Assembly: GCF_009834025.1 (NCBI RefSeq)
Contig: NZ_CP047156.1
Span: 372,001 to 436,000, forward strand
Source of the DNA: Epidermidibacterium keratini
GTDB taxonomy: Bacteria > Actinomycetota > Actinomycetes > Mycobacteriales > Antricoccaceae
Direction of reading: 5' to 3'
DNA: 64,000 nucleotides
Part shown: in pieces, positions 47,155-56,141 of the stretch
Layout of the letters: every line of letters starts with the position of its first letter
Numbering within the stretch: position 1 is the stretch's first letter
The notes under the pieces: model-generated
Seen by the model: the letters and a program-made list of their open reading frames with translations, nothing else
What the model was told of the DNA's origin: nothing
Databases searched by the model: none
Program-made: the position numbers and the translations under genes

Positions 47155-47177
47155 ACGCTAAACGGCCCCACCGACAT
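47155..47177 (-). promoter_or_regulatory. PafBC-type (RecA-NDp) promoter, minus strand
   Basis: Read on the minus strand: ATGTCGGTG (47177-47169), eight bases, TAGCGT (47160-47155). This fits the consensus I remember for DNA-damage promoters that need the WYL regulator PafBC in mycobacteria (TTGTCRGTG-N8-TAN3T). The -10 ends seven bases before the ATG at 47147, so the mRNA would be leaderless. Confidence 0.75.
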
Positions 47178-47216
47178 GCCACCAACGGTCGCCGCACCAG
47201 GCCAGGTTGCGCGGCA

Positions 47217-47239
47217 ATGTCGGTGGACTCTCGTACCGT
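47217..47239 (+). promoter_or_regulatory. PafBC-type (RecA-NDp) promoter, plus strand
   Basis: ATGTCGGTG (47217-47225), eight bases, TACCGT (47234-47239) give the same consensus TTGTCRGTG-N8-TAN3T with one change in the first base. The -10 ends seven bases before the ATG at 47247, again a leaderless geometry. The two promoters face outward from a common 39-bp centre. Confidence 0.75.
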
Positions 47240-47246
47240 GCGCAGT

Positions 47247-49088
47247 ATGCCGCCCATCGCGTCCCAAGCAGCACTTCGCCAACGACAACCACGAAAGTCA
47301 CCAGAGCCGCGAGAGTCACGAGCAACACGAGCGACTCAGCTCGCGTTCGATGAGCTCGGCGAGCCGCTTCGGGACGCAACGTTCGTCGTCGTCGATCTGG
47401 AGACCTCGGGCGGGTCACCGAGCCAGCACTCGATCACCGAGATCGGCGCGGTCAAGATCAAAGGCGGTGAGGTGCTGGGCGAGTTCCAGACGCTGGTCAA
47501 CCCCGAGCGCTCGATCGAGCCCTACGTGCAGGTGCTGACCGGCATCACCGACTCGATGGTGGCCGCGGCGCCCACGATCGACGCCGTACTCCCGGCGTTT
47601 TTGGAGTTCGCCGGGCTGGACCGGCAGCACTCCCAGACGATCGTCGTCGCGCACAACGCCCGCTTCGACGTGGGCTTCCTTAAGGCCGCAGCGAGCGAGC
47701 TTGCGATCACCTGGCCCAGGCACCGCACCCTCGATACCGTCCTGCTCGCCCGGCGGGCGATCCCCCGCGATGAAGTCCCCAACTATCGCCTCGAGTCGCT
47801 GGCGATGCACCTGGGCTCGCGCACGCGTCCGACGCACCGCGCGCTCGACGATGCGCGCGCCACGGTCGACGTACTCCATGCGGTGTTCGAACGGCTCGGC
47901 AATCTTGGAGTGCATTCGGTTGACGAGGCACTCGCCCTGTCACGCGAGGTGACCGCCGAGCAGCGGCGCAAACGCACCCTGGCCACCGATCTGCCTGCCA
48001 CCGCGGGCGTCTACATCTTCCGCGACGGCACCGGAGCGCCGTTGTACGTCGGCAAGAGCCGCAATATCCGCCGCCGGGTACGCGACTACTTCACCGCGAG
48101 TGAGCCACGCAAGCGGATGCGCGAGATGGTCGCGCTCGCCGAACGCGTCGACGCCCTCGAGTGCGCGCACGACCTCGAAGCCCAGGTGCGCGAAAACCGG
48201 ATGATCGCCGCGCTACGCCCGCGATACAACCGCCGCTCCAAGAACCCCAACCGAGCCGTATGGGTCAAGCTCACCGCCGAACGATTCCCGCGCCTGTCGG
48301 TCGTCTCGACCTGGCGCGACGACGACGGCTGTCACTACCTCGGCCCCTTCCCAAACCGTGCCGCGGCATCGGCGGCCATCGACGCGATCCACCAAGCCCT
48401 GCCGATGCGGCGCTGTTCTGATCGCATCACCACGAAGTCCGCACCGAGCCCTTGCGCGCTCGCCGAGATCAAACGATGTGTCGCGCCCTGCGACGGCTCG
48501 GTCGACCCCGACGAGTACGCCGATGTCATCGCGCCGCTGCACCGCGCCATCAGCTCCGATGCCCACGGGCTGGTCGAGCCGCTGCTGCGCCGGATCGAGG
48601 AGCTGTCGCGCAAGCAGCGTTATGAGGACGCCTCGCGGCTGCGCGATCAAGCGGTCGCGCTGCTGCGCGCGCTCGTGCGCACCCAGCGCATCGCCGGGCT
48701 GAGCGCGATCTCCCGGGCCGCGCTCGCCGCCGCCAACCCCGACGGCTCGTGGGACATCGCGGTCCTGCGCTACGGGCGCCTGTCGGCGGCCGCGCACGCC
48801 GATCGGGCCAGCTCGGTGGTCCCGATCGTCGAGGCGATCAGTCCGAGTGAGCAGCAGTTCGCCAACTCTCCCGCCGAGTCGGTCGGCACCAGCTTCGAAG
48901 AGACCGAGATCCTCGCCACCTGGCTCGAGCGTGACGGCGTACGCCTGGTCGCGCTCGATGGCGAGCTCAGCTGCCCGGTGCCGTCGGCGGCGCAGTGGCG
49001 GCCGTGGCTGCGGACGGTGACGACCAGACCGGGAGGCGACGGATACGACCGGGCGAGCTATCGCCGGGGCCACCGGAGCAGCGCGTGA
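47247..49088 (+). CDS. DEDD exonuclease fused to GIY-YIG (UvrC/Cho-like) nuclease
   Basis: The 613-residue protein has an N-terminal DnaQ-like exonuclease (TFVVVDLETSGGSPSQHSITE, AHNARFDVGFL, HRALDDARATVDVLH) and a GIY-YIG domain from about residue 250 (AGVYIFRDGTGAPLYVGKSR; RRRVRDYF), followed by a UvrC-like Cys region (PCALAEIKRCVAPC) and a UvrB-binding-like helix (SRKQRYEDASRLRDQAVAL). It should be a repair nuclease of the Rv2191 type. ATG at 47247 fits the PafBC promoter; the frame above is open but unconserved. The N-terminal 25 residues are Arg/Ser/Glu-rich repeats. Confidence 0.9.
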   Translation: MPPIASQAALRQRQPRKSPEPRESRATRATQLAFDELGEPLRDATFVVVDLETSGGSPSQHSITEIGAVKIKGGEVLGEFQTLVNPERSIEPYVQVLTGITDSMVAAAPTIDAVLPAFLEFAGLDRQHSQTIVVAHNARFDVGFLKAAASELAITWPRHRTLDTVLLARRAIPRDEVPNYRLESLAMHLGSRTRPTHRALDDARATVDVLHAVFERLGNLGVHSVDEALALSREVTAEQRRKRTLATDLPATAGVYIFRDGTGAPLYVGKSRNIRRRVRDYFTASEPRKRMREMVALAERVDALECAHDLEAQVRENRMIAALRPRYNRRSKNPNRAVWVKLTAERFPRLSVVSTWRDDDGCHYLGPFPNRAAASAAIDAIHQALPMRRCSDRITTKSAPSPCALAEIKRCVAPCDGSVDPDEYADVIAPLHRAISSDAHGLVEPLLRRIEELSRKQRYEDASRLRDQAVALLRALVRTQRIAGLSAISRAALAAANPDGSWDIAVLRYGRLSAAAHADRASSVVPIVEAISPSEQQFANSPAESVGTSFEETEILATWLERDGVRLVALDGELSCPVPSAAQWRPWLRTVTTRPGGDGYDRASYRRGHRSSA

Positions 49089-49792
49089 GCCCCACCAGTC
49101 CCGCCACTCGCCCAGCCACAATGACCGATCGCCGCACGGCTCTTGGTGCCTGGCTGCTGGTCGCGACCGTGCAATACCTCATCGCCGAAGCAGTTACCGC
49201 CGTGTCGTGGTCGCCGGTCGGCTACAGCTATGCACGCAACTACATCTCCGACCTCGGCGTACCTGAGTGCCTCACCCTCGACCGGACCGTCTGCTCACCG
49301 CTGTGGTTCGTCATGGATGCCTCGTTCGTCGTCCAAGGCATCATCACGTTCGTGGCGCTGGTGCTCCTCGCGCGGCTGGTCCCCCGCGGCTGGCGCATCC
49401 CCGTCGTGGGGCTCGGGGTCATCTACTGCGTCGGCATCGTGATCGTCGGCCTGTTTCCCGGGTCAACCGCTGAGGTGATCGGCGGCAGCGCGTTCCGAGC
49501 GACGATGCATTCGCTCGGCGCCCTACTAGCGATCCTCGGCGGCAACGTCTGGGCGCTCGTAGCCGGAGTCGCATTACTGCCGCGATGGCGGGGCTGGGCG
49601 TTGTGCTCGATCCTGCTCGGCGTCTTCGGGATCGCGGCCGGCATCATCTCAACCCGCACCGATCTCGGTCTTGGCGTCGGCGGGATCGAACGACTCGCGG
49701 TCTACCCGATCATCGGCTGGCTCATCCTCACCGGCGCCGCCCTGCTTGCCGCCCGCCGCACCGGCGCGACCGGTGGGCGAGCCGGACGATGA
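49085..49792 (+). CDS. DUF998 family membrane protein
   Basis: The 235-residue protein has about six hydrophobic segments and the DUF998 pattern: YARNYISDLGVPECL after the first segment, a PLWFVMDASFVVQG loop, and GIVIVGLFPGS with ATMHSLGALLAILGG. GTG at 49085 overlaps the nuclease stop; ATG at 49121 is an alternative. Function is unknown. Coupling to a repair gene may place it under the same damage promoter. Confidence 0.82.
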   Translation: MSPTSPATRPATMTDRRTALGAWLLVATVQYLIAEAVTAVSWSPVGYSYARNYISDLGVPECLTLDRTVCSPLWFVMDASFVVQGIITFVALVLLARLVPRGWRIPVVGLGVIYCVGIVIVGLFPGSTAEVIGGSAFRATMHSLGALLAILGGNVWALVAGVALLPRWRGWALCSILLGVFGIAAGIISTRTDLGLGVGGIERLAVYPIIGWLILTGAALLAARRTGATGGRAGR

Positions 49793-49862
49793 GCCCGGAG
49801 TACGGCGTACCTCGGGCGGCTACGATCGATGCGAACCGTCGCCGAACCCGCAGGAGCGCCCC

Positions 49863-50141
49863 GTGATCACTGCCATCGTGATGATCCAGACCGAGACGTC
49901 GCAGATCCCCGAGACCGCTCAGCAGCTCGCCGATATCGACGGCGTCAGCGAGGTCTACTCGGTCGCCGGATCGTCGGCCGACCTCATCGCGATGGTGCGC
50001 GTGCGCGAGTTCGAAGACATCGCGACGGTGTGCACCGGCTCGATCAGCAAGGTGCCCGGCGTGCTGTCGACCGAGACGCACATTGCCTTCCAGGCGTTCT
50101 CGCAGCACGACCTCGAGTCGACCTTCAGCATCGGCCTCTAA
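49863..50141 (+). CDS. Stand-alone Lrp/AsnC ligand-binding (RAM) domain protein
   Basis: The 92-residue protein consists only of the RAM fold (VITAIVMIQTETSQIPETAQ, VSEVYSVAGSSADLIAMVRV, IATVCTGSISKVPGVLSTET) without a DNA-binding domain. Such proteins may bind amino acids and modulate full-length Lrp proteins. AGGAG precedes the GTG at 49863. It is convergent with trpD, which suggests a link to amino acid sensing, but no partner is proven. Confidence 0.85.
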   Translation: MITAIVMIQTETSQIPETAQQLADIDGVSEVYSVAGSSADLIAMVRVREFEDIATVCTGSISKVPGVLSTETHIAFQAFSQHDLESTFSIGL

Positions 50142-50150
50142 CGGAGCGCC

Positions 50151-51206
50151 CTAGAGCGAGCTGCTCAGCTCGACCCAACGATCGAGTACGCCGGCCGCCG
50201 AACCGTCGTCGATCGACCGGCCAGCGCGCGCGAGAGCGGCCTCGAACGCACCAAGCACCGACGCATCGGGCGAGACTCCGTCGTACGCCACGATCGCTGC
50301 CGCGGCATTGAGCAGTACGGCGTCGCGCACCGGTCCGGGCGCTCCGGCCAGCAGGTCGCGCACCACCTGGGCGTTGTACGCCGGATCGCCGCCGCGCAGA
50401 TCCTCAGGCGTGGCAGCGGCAATGCCGAACTGCGCCGGATCAAGGACCTCCGAGCGCACCGGCGAGCCGTCGGCAGCGACCTGCCATAGCCGCGACGTGG
50501 TGACGGTGGTCAGCTCGTCCAGCCCGTCGTCGCCGCGGAAGACCAGCGCCGAGACCCCGCGCATCCGCATGGTGTCAGCCAGGATTCCGGCCATCCGCTC
50601 GTCGGCGCACCCGACGGCCATCGACGTCGGCCGGGCCGGGTTGGACAGCGGGCCGAGGAAGTTGAAGACCGTCGGGATGCCGAGCTCCTTGCGGGTCGGT
50701 CCGGTGAAGCGCATTCCCGAGTGAAACTGCGGCGCGAAGAAGAAGCCGATGCCGACCTCGCGGATGCACCGCACGACGGCCGCACCGTCGAGCGCCAACG
50801 CAACGCCGAGCGCCTCAAGCACGTCGGCCGATCCGCACTGCGAGCTGGCTGCTCGGTTGCCGTGCTTGGCGACGGGTACGCCGGCCCCTGCGACGACAAT
50901 CGCAGCCATCGTTGAGATGTTGACGGTCTGCGCCTGATCGCCGCCGGTGCCGACGATGTCGACACAAGGGCCGGGCTGCTCTACCCGCGGCGCGTGCTCG
51001 AGCATCGTGTCGACCAGCCCCGCGACGGCCGGCGCGGACTCGCCCCGCGCGCGCAGCGCGACTACGAACCCGGCCGTCTGCGCCGGGGTCGCCGATCCCG
51101 ACATGATCTCGCCCATCGCCCACGCCGCGGCCTCGCGCGACAGATCGCCCTCGCGAAGAATGGCGCCGAGCACGAGCGGCCAGGTATAGGTCGAGGTCTC
51201 GCTCAT
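50151..51206 (-). CDS. trpD: Anthranilate phosphoribosyltransferase
   Basis: TrpD joins anthranilate to PRPP in tryptophan synthesis. The 351-residue protein has the PRPP-binding [18 protein letters not shown], the [21 protein letters not shown] loop (split [21 protein letters not shown]), the anthranilate region [13 protein letters not shown] and the metal-binding [12 protein letters not shown] at 51206 fits the family. The receiver-like gene ends four bases upstream, so the two are cotranscribed. Position equals Rv2192c. Confidence 0.94.
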   Translation of the reverse strand: MSETSTYTWPLVLGAILREGDLSREAAAWAMGEIMSGSATPAQTAGFVVALRARGESAPAVAGLVDTMLEHAPRVEQPGPCVDIVGTGGDQAQTVNISTMAAIVVAGAGVPVAKHGNRAASSQCGSADVLEALGVALALDGAAVVRCIREVGIGFFFAPQFHSGMRFTGPTRKELGIPTVFNFLGPLSNPARPTSMAVGCADERMAGILADTMRMRGVSALVFRGDDGLDELTTVTTSRLWQVAADGSPVRSEVLDPAQFGIAAATPEDLRGGDPAYNAQVVRDLLAGAPGPVRDAVLLNAAAAIVAYDGVSPDASVLGAFEAALARAGRSIDDGSAAGVLDRWVELSSSL

Positions 51207-51210
51207 CGGC

Positions 51211-51654
51211 TCAGCGCAGCACGGGTACGCCGGCGTCGCGGTTGCGCAGCTGGGTGGCAACGACGGCTCCGGCGGTCATGGGATCAACGGGATAGCGCAA
51301 GGTGTCATCGGCCAGCGACCACTTCGCGAGCCACTTGTCGGCATCGCGGGCAACGACCACGACGACGGCCGGGCTGTCGTCGAGCTCGTACTTCATCTGC
51401 CGGGCGAGACCCATCCCGCCGGTCGGCTGCGCCTCACCATCGAGGATCGCCAGGTCGACGCCGCCGCGGTCAACCTCGGCGATGACCTCGTCGTACGACG
51501 TGCACTCCAGCCACTCGATGCGCCCGAGGTCCGGGGCGGGCCGACGACCGATCGCCGAGCGGATCGCGTGCCGGCGCGCCTTGTCGGGGCTGTAGAGCAC
51601 AACATCGTGCACGCGGTCGTGTCCGGTGTCATCGCCAGGCTGCTCGTTGGTCAT
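51211..51654 (-). CDS. Atypical response-regulator receiver protein
   Basis: The 147-residue protein has a receiver-like fold with [19 protein letters not shown], the phosphoacceptor strand [20 protein letters not shown] and [13 protein letters not shown], but the usual conserved lysine before the last helix is replaced (LRYPVDP). It has no output domain. It sits four bases from trpD, a pairing I recall from other Actinobacteria. It may work as a phosphorylation-independent adaptor. ATG at 51654 is used; a TTG/ATG three codons earlier is possible. Confidence 0.75.
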   Translation of the reverse strand: MTNEQPGDDTGHDRVHDVVLYSPDKARRHAIRSAIGRRPAPDLGRIEWLECTSYDEVIAEVDRGGVDLAILDGEAQPTGGMGLARQMKYELDDSPAVVVVVARDADKWLAKWSLADDTLRYPVDPMTAGAVVATQLRNRDAGVPVLR

Positions 51655-51820
51655 CGGTGACATCTCTTTCGTCTGCTGTGGTCACTGCGGCGTTGCCCTC
51701 GCAGATTACTCGGCGCGCGGGTACGCCGGTCCCGCGGCACCGGACCTCGCAGGCGCACTGCAGCCGACCGGAATCGGTTCTTGAGTTCGTGGCACTCCGG
51801 CTGGCCGCCGGTCACAAGGG

Positions 51821-53077
51821 TCAAGCCCCGCGCAACACCCGCTCGAGCGCGGCGGACGTCGCCTCGATGTCCGACATCGCGTGAGCCGTGCTGAGGAAGA
51901 CCTTGCCGGACGGCATGAACAGGAATCCCTGCCGGAGCATCCCCTCGAGGATCACTTCCCACAGGCCGCCCGTGCCGTGTAGTTCCGTCGTTCCGGTGGC
52001 TGGGACGTACTGCAGGAGCGAGCCCACCCTGCTGAAGCTACCTCCCTGAGGATGTGCGCCGAGCGCACCACCGACGAGCGTCTCGAAGGCAGACGACGTC
52101 TCCTCGAGACTCGGGTAGACGCCCGGGTCGGCTAGGACCCGCATCGTTGCCTCGACGGCGGCCATCGCGACGGGGTTGCCGTTAAAGGTCCCGGCGTGGA
52201 CCACACCGCCGGTGACCTGATCGATTAAGTCTGCTCGTCCGACCACGGCGCTCTGGGTGAAGCCCCCGGCCATCGCTTTTCCGAACACCGACAGGTCGGG
52301 CGTGACGCCGTACTTCTCAGCGGCCCCGCCCCGGGCGATACGGAATCCGGCGATCACTTCGTCGAAGATCAGCACGACGCCGTGACGATCACATGACGCG
52401 CGCAAGGTCGCGAGGAACTCCGGAGTGGGTGTCGCTACGCCCGCGTTGCTCATGATCGGGTCGACGAGCACGGCGGCGAGGTCGCGCTCGGCGGCCTCAC
52501 CGATCAGGCGTTCGGCGAGCGCGGCGTCGTTAAACCGACCGACGACTACGTCGTCCAGGACGCTGCTCGACTGCCCTTTGCTGCCGGGGGCGGCGGGACG
52601 GTCGACGTCCTCGTCGGACATTCCCGCGTAGACGGTGTCATGCCAGCCGTGATAGCTCCTCGCGAACTTCAGCACGCGGCGGCGTCCCGTGGCGGCGCGG
52701 GCAAGCCGGAGCGCGACCTGAACTGCCTCCGTGCCGGTATTGCTCCACAGCAGTCGCTCACCGTGCGGCACCGCTTCCAAGACCGCTTCGGCAGCCAGGT
52801 ACTCCAAGGCATGGCCGGTGCCCACGACCTGCATCCTCTGGGCCACTGCCGCGACTGCGGACAGGACTCGAGGGTCACCGTGGCCCAGCACCAGCGGCCC
52901 CCAGGCCATCACGAAATCGACGTACTTGTCTCCGTCGAGGTCCCACAGGTGGGCCCCGTGCGCTTCTCTGACGAAGAGCGGGTGGGGACGCATGGCCGCG
53001 CGCAGGCCCGAGCCCACTCCCCCTCCGAGACTCTGGCGAGACCTCTCGAAGGCCAGGCGAGACGATTCGAGAGCCAT
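51821..53077 (-). CDS. Class III aminotransferase (GSA aminomutase-like)
   Basis: The 418-residue PLP enzyme has the cofactor lysine in SVFGKAMAGGF, the phosphate site SNTGTEAVQVALRLARA, the aspartate in LIFDEVIAGFR, and SYHGWHD. It is most like glutamate-1-semialdehyde 2,1-aminomutases, but the island context (amine oxidase, BVMO, hydrolase) argues against haem synthesis and for an amine or beta-amino acid transaminase. It is 67 bp below the membrane-protein gene and is the last gene of the island operon. Confidence 0.82.
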   Translation of the reverse strand: MALESSRLAFERSRQSLGGGVGSGLRAAMRPHPLFVREAHGAHLWDLDGDKYVDFVMAWGPLVLGHGDPRVLSAVAAVAQRMQVVGTGHALEYLAAEAVLEAVPHGERLLWSNTGTEAVQVALRLARAATGRRRVLKFARSYHGWHDTVYAGMSDEDVDRPAAPGSKGQSSSVLDDVVVGRFNDAALAERLIGEAAERDLAAVLVDPIMSNAGVATPTPEFLATLRASCDRHGVVLIFDEVIAGFRIARGGAAEKYGVTPDLSVFGKAMAGGFTQSAVVGRADLIDQVTGGVVHAGTFNGNPVAMAAVEATMRVLADPGVYPSLEETSSAFETLVGGALGAHPQGGSFSRVGSLLQYVPATGTTELHGTGGLWEVILEGMLRQGFLFMPSGKVFLSTAHAMSDIEATSAALERVLRGA

Positions 53078-53144
53078 CAGATCGCCCTTGCCACTGCGTA
53101 CGAATGCACGTTCCGCGCTGTGCTGTCTGCAGATACGTTGGTGC

Positions 53145-53834
53145 TCATGCCGTGGCTCCCGTCGGTTGGCGCGTCCTAACTTCTGGCGACTCGTTGTGAT
53201 CGTGCAACGCGCGGTATGCGCGGAAGTAGACGAATCCCTGGGTGCCCCAGGTTGCGAGCGCGGCCGTATAGAAATACGTGCGGTTGGCGTCGTCGAAGCT
53301 GAGAGGGAAGAAGTCGTAGGTGATCGCGATGGCGCATGCGGCGGCGGTCACGAGAACTACCCAGAAGGCGTGAGTCTTCGCGCCGGCCCTCCATAGGCGG
53401 GTGGCGAAGTACACCAAGAACATTGCGGTAAGCAGGTTGAGCGCTAGGTAGAAGGTCGCCGGGCCAAGGTGGAGCTCCCCGCCGGCGAAACGGCGTAGAT
53501 ACAGACCGGCCGCGATGGCAAGTCCGAAGACGCCCACCTCCACAGCGAGCGACGGCTTGTACCGGTGCGTGACGGCCATGATGCCCAGCACCAGAATCAG
53601 CGTGATTCCAACGGAGCGGGAGAACGCGTCGAAGAAGAAGGCGAGGTCATACAGGACGCTCTCCTCGCGGGCTCCCAGCAGTGACCAGAGCAAGAAGTTG
53701 GTGCCTGAGGTCGCCACGACCATCCACTCCAGCCCCAGCAGGTAGTTCTGGTAGCGCCGAAGGAACCGCCAGCCGTAGTAGTAGCCGACGAAGATCATCC
53801 ACAGGTCGGCCAGCAAAAACATGGTCTCCTTCAT
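53145..53834 (-). CDS. Multi-pass membrane protein of the catabolic island, function unknown
   Basis: The 229-residue protein has about seven hydrophobic segments with short loops and an Arg/Tyr-rich first loop (YYYGWRFLRRYQNYLLG). I do not recognise the family; it is not an MFS or APC carrier. ATG at 53834 has GGAGG upstream and overlaps the amine oxidase stop (ATGA), so it is made together with the oxidase. A role in substrate entry, in an electron carrier complex, or in sensing are all possible. Confidence 0.7.
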   Translation of the reverse strand: MKETMFLLADLWMIFVGYYYGWRFLRRYQNYLLGLEWMVVATSGTNFLLWSLLGAREESVLYDLAFFFDAFSRSVGITLILVLGIMAVTHRYKPSLAVEVGVFGLAIAAGLYLRRFAGGELHLGPATFYLALNLLTAMFLVYFATRLWRAGAKTHAFWVVLVTAAACAIAITYDFFPLSFDDANRTYFYTAALATWGTQGFVYFRAYRALHDHNESPEVRTRQPTGATA

Positions 53835-55225
53835 CGCAGTGCCTCCTGCCGGGATTCGCTCGAGAGGAGAACTCCGATTCGCTCGGCGGATCGTTGCCCG
53901 GTCAAGACTGCGCCGTTCATGCAGCCGGCCCACTCACCGGCGGTTTCGGTGCCGGCCCAGTGGACACGTCCATGGGGCTCGGTAAGCGCTTTGCCGTAGG
54001 CCACCGTGGCCTTGGGGGCGACCGCGGGGTTCGGACCGCCAGGTGCGAAGGGCTCCGATCCCCAGCAGTGGTCGAGGTAGTCGATGGGGCTGGCGGCCTG
54101 CTCGCCGTAGAGGTCGACGAGCTGGGCGATCACGTGGCGGCGCCGGAGGTCGGGGCTGAAGCCGTCGAAAACGCGTGGGTCGCAGAATGCCATGAGGATC
54201 CCCGGGCCAGCGGAGTCGGCAGAGACGTCAAACGTGATGAACACGGTCCCGGTGTCAGTAACCGCTTCGCCGGAGAGCCCGGCGGCACGCCAGAACGGCG
54301 TGTCGTAGGCGACGAACGCCTTACTCAGGACGCCCATCCGCCAAACTCGCACCAGTCCTTCGGCCGTCTCGGGCAAGGCTGGTTCAAACGCGATGTCCGC
54401 CCGGTGAGCCGGAGCCGCCGTGACGATCGCGTACGACGCGGCGATCGTCTGCGCGTCCGTGTGGACGGTGATGCCAGCCCCGTCCTGCACGATCCGCCGC
54501 ACCGGGGAGCCAAGGGCAACGCAGTCACCGAGCCGATCAGCGAGGCGCTTCGCGACCTCGTGCGTGGTCTGCAGGTAACGCTCCTGCTGCTGGCCGCCCT
54601 CGACATCGAGCATGTGGTCGACGCCTCCCGCAGCTCGGATGTAGCGCAACGCGTGCAGGAGGGAGACGTCACCCGGCGTGCACCCCCACTGAACCTTGCT
54701 GACGACGGTCATCAACGCACGTGTCGCCGACATCGCGTGCTTCTGATCGAGCCACTGGCCAAACGAGATCGCGTCGAGCTCGTTCGCTCGTGGCGACTCC
54801 CAGGCCGCATCAATGTCAATCGTCGAGACCAGCTTCGCCAGCGCAGACTGCACCCGCGCCATGTCCACCAGGGCCAGCGGCGACACCTTGGGGATGGTGC
54901 CGCTGTAGGTGCGGCGCTTGCCGGCCATCCAGAGGATGTTCCGGCCCTGGGCGAACTGGTCGGTGGTGGTGCAGCCGACGCGGTCCGCGAGTCCGCGGAT
55001 AGCGGTGTGACGCCGCGATACCCACGTCGCACCGAGGTCGACCTTGACGCCGGCGACCTCCCCAGTAAGCGATCGTCCTCCGACCCGGTCGCGGCCCTCC
55101 ACGACGCGGACGGACTTGCCCATGCTCACCAACCGCTCCGCGGCGCTCAGACCGGCAAAGCCCGCCCCGACGATCACGACGTCGACGGAGGTGACGGCCT
55201 TGTCCCCCTCACGAGACCTCGACAT
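53831..55225 (-). CDS. Flavin monoamine oxidase-like protein
   Basis: The 464-residue FAD enzyme starts with VDVVIVGAGFAGLSAAERL and VRVVEGRDRVGGRS, typical of the monoamine oxidase/cyclohexylamine oxidase group. GATWVSRRHTAIRGLA follows, and the C-terminal flavin site reads RVHWAGTETAGEWAGCMNGA. GGAGG before ATG at 55225 supports the start, inside the last 17 bases of the hydrolase gene. It should oxidise an amine to imine or ketone with peroxide formation. The cysteine and aromatic cage residues cannot fix the substrate. Confidence 0.87.
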   Translation of the reverse strand: MSRSREGDKAVTSVDVVIVGAGFAGLSAAERLVSMGKSVRVVEGRDRVGGRSLTGEVAGVKVDLGATWVSRRHTAIRGLADRVGCTTTDQFAQGRNILWMAGKRRTYSGTIPKVSPLALVDMARVQSALAKLVSTIDIDAAWESPRANELDAISFGQWLDQKHAMSATRALMTVVSKVQWGCTPGDVSLLHALRYIRAAGGVDHMLDVEGGQQQERYLQTTHEVAKRLADRLGDCVALGSPVRRIVQDGAGITVHTDAQTIAASYAIVTAAPAHRADIAFEPALPETAEGLVRVWRMGVLSKAFVAYDTPFWRAAGLSGEAVTDTGTVFITFDVSADSAGPGILMAFCDPRVFDGFSPDLRRRHVIAQLVDLYGEQAASPIDYLDHCWGSEPFAPGGPNPAVAPKATVAYGKALTEPHGRVHWAGTETAGEWAGCMNGAVLTGQRSAERIGVLLSSESRQEALR

Positions 55226-56141
55226 TGGATCCTCCTTCGCTCACGCGCGCTGCGTGCTGGGCGACGTACTCAGTGATGGGACTGACTAACGATTCAGGTA
55301 GGTGGTGTCCCATGCCTGGGATGACCACGTGCTGTGCCGAGGGGATGGTCGCGGCGGTCGCGGCACCGCCGCTCGGGTCGACCATCAGGTCGCGATCGCC
55401 GTTGATGACCAGAGTGGGAGCGGTGATCTGCCGCAGCTGGGCGGTCCGATCTCCGGAGCGCTGGATCGCCTGGATCTGGCGAGCTACTCCAGCGCCGATG
55501 TCGCCCGAGCTGCGATCCCAACCACGTGCTGCGATCGCCGCTTCCGCCGCGTCGTCGATCGGGTACGCCGCTCCGGCGATATGCCTGGTGATCTTCAGGT
55601 GCGCTCGCACGGCGGCCGTCCGGTTCCGCGGTTGCGGAGCGACAAGTAGTGCCATGGTCGATAACGCCGGCCGGCCGGACTTCCTCGCCCCGGTGGTCGA
55701 GTAGATCGAGGTGAGGGAGAGGACTCGCTCGGGCTGGGTCGCGGCGATCGTCTGGGCGATCATGGCGCCCATGGAACGTCCGACAAGATGGACCTGCCCG
55801 ATGCCGAGCTGCTCGAGTACGCCGACCGCGTCCCTCGCCATATCCGACAGCGAGTAGGCATCTCCCCGTGGCCGCGCGAGCACCTGGCGCCACAAGCTCG
55901 GTGCGGGAGTGGTGGCAAACGACGACTGTCCGACGTCGCGGTTGTCGACGGCGATGACCCGGAACCCACGTCCCACGAGCGAGTTGATCATCGAGTCCGG
56001 CCAGAACGTGAGGTCCTCGCCGAGGCCGGCAAGCAGCAGGAGCGCGGGGTCCTCCGGGTCGCCGTGCTCCCGGAAGCAGATCACCGTGCCGGACGGCACT
56101 GTCGCGAACTGGTCGTGGGCGGGGGCGTTGCTCTCAGGCAT
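55209..56141 (-). CDS. Alpha/beta hydrolase of the island (esterase or lactonase)
   Basis: The 310-residue protein has LLLAGLGEDLTFW (oxyanion), the nucleophile LVGRSMGAMIAQ, Asp in VINGDRDLMVDPSGG and His in IPGMGHHLPESL. It belongs to the group of peptidase S33-like hydrolases often paired with Baeyer-Villiger monooxygenases. It overlaps the monooxygenase gene by eight bases and precedes the amine oxidase. Cleavage of the ester or lactone made by the monooxygenase is the natural inference. Confidence 0.85.
   Translation of the reverse strand: MPESNAPAHDQFATVPSGTVICFREHGDPEDPALLLLAGLGEDLTFWPDSMINSLVGRGFRVIAVDNRDVGQSSFATTPAPSLWRQVLARPRGDAYSLSDMARDAVGVLEQLGIGQVHLVGRSMGAMIAQTIAATQPERVLSLTSIYSTTGARKSGRPALSTMALLVAPQPRNRTAAVRAHLKITRHIAGAAYPIDDAAEAAIAARGWDRSSGDIGAGVARQIQAIQRSGDRTAQLRQITAPTLVINGDRDLMVDPSGGAATAATIPSAQHVVIPGMGHHLPESLVSPITEYVAQHAARVSEGGSNVEVS

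Noticed and set aside
51821-53077. Aminotransferase called as hemL (glutamate-1-semialdehyde aminomutase)
   Set aside because: The sequence resembles that family, but no haem genes are near and it is in a catabolic operon; a specific name would be an over-call.
53681-55276. 531-codon open frame on the plus strand
   Set aside because: It is antisense to the flavin amine oxidase and the membrane protein, and its composition is that of a shadow frame.
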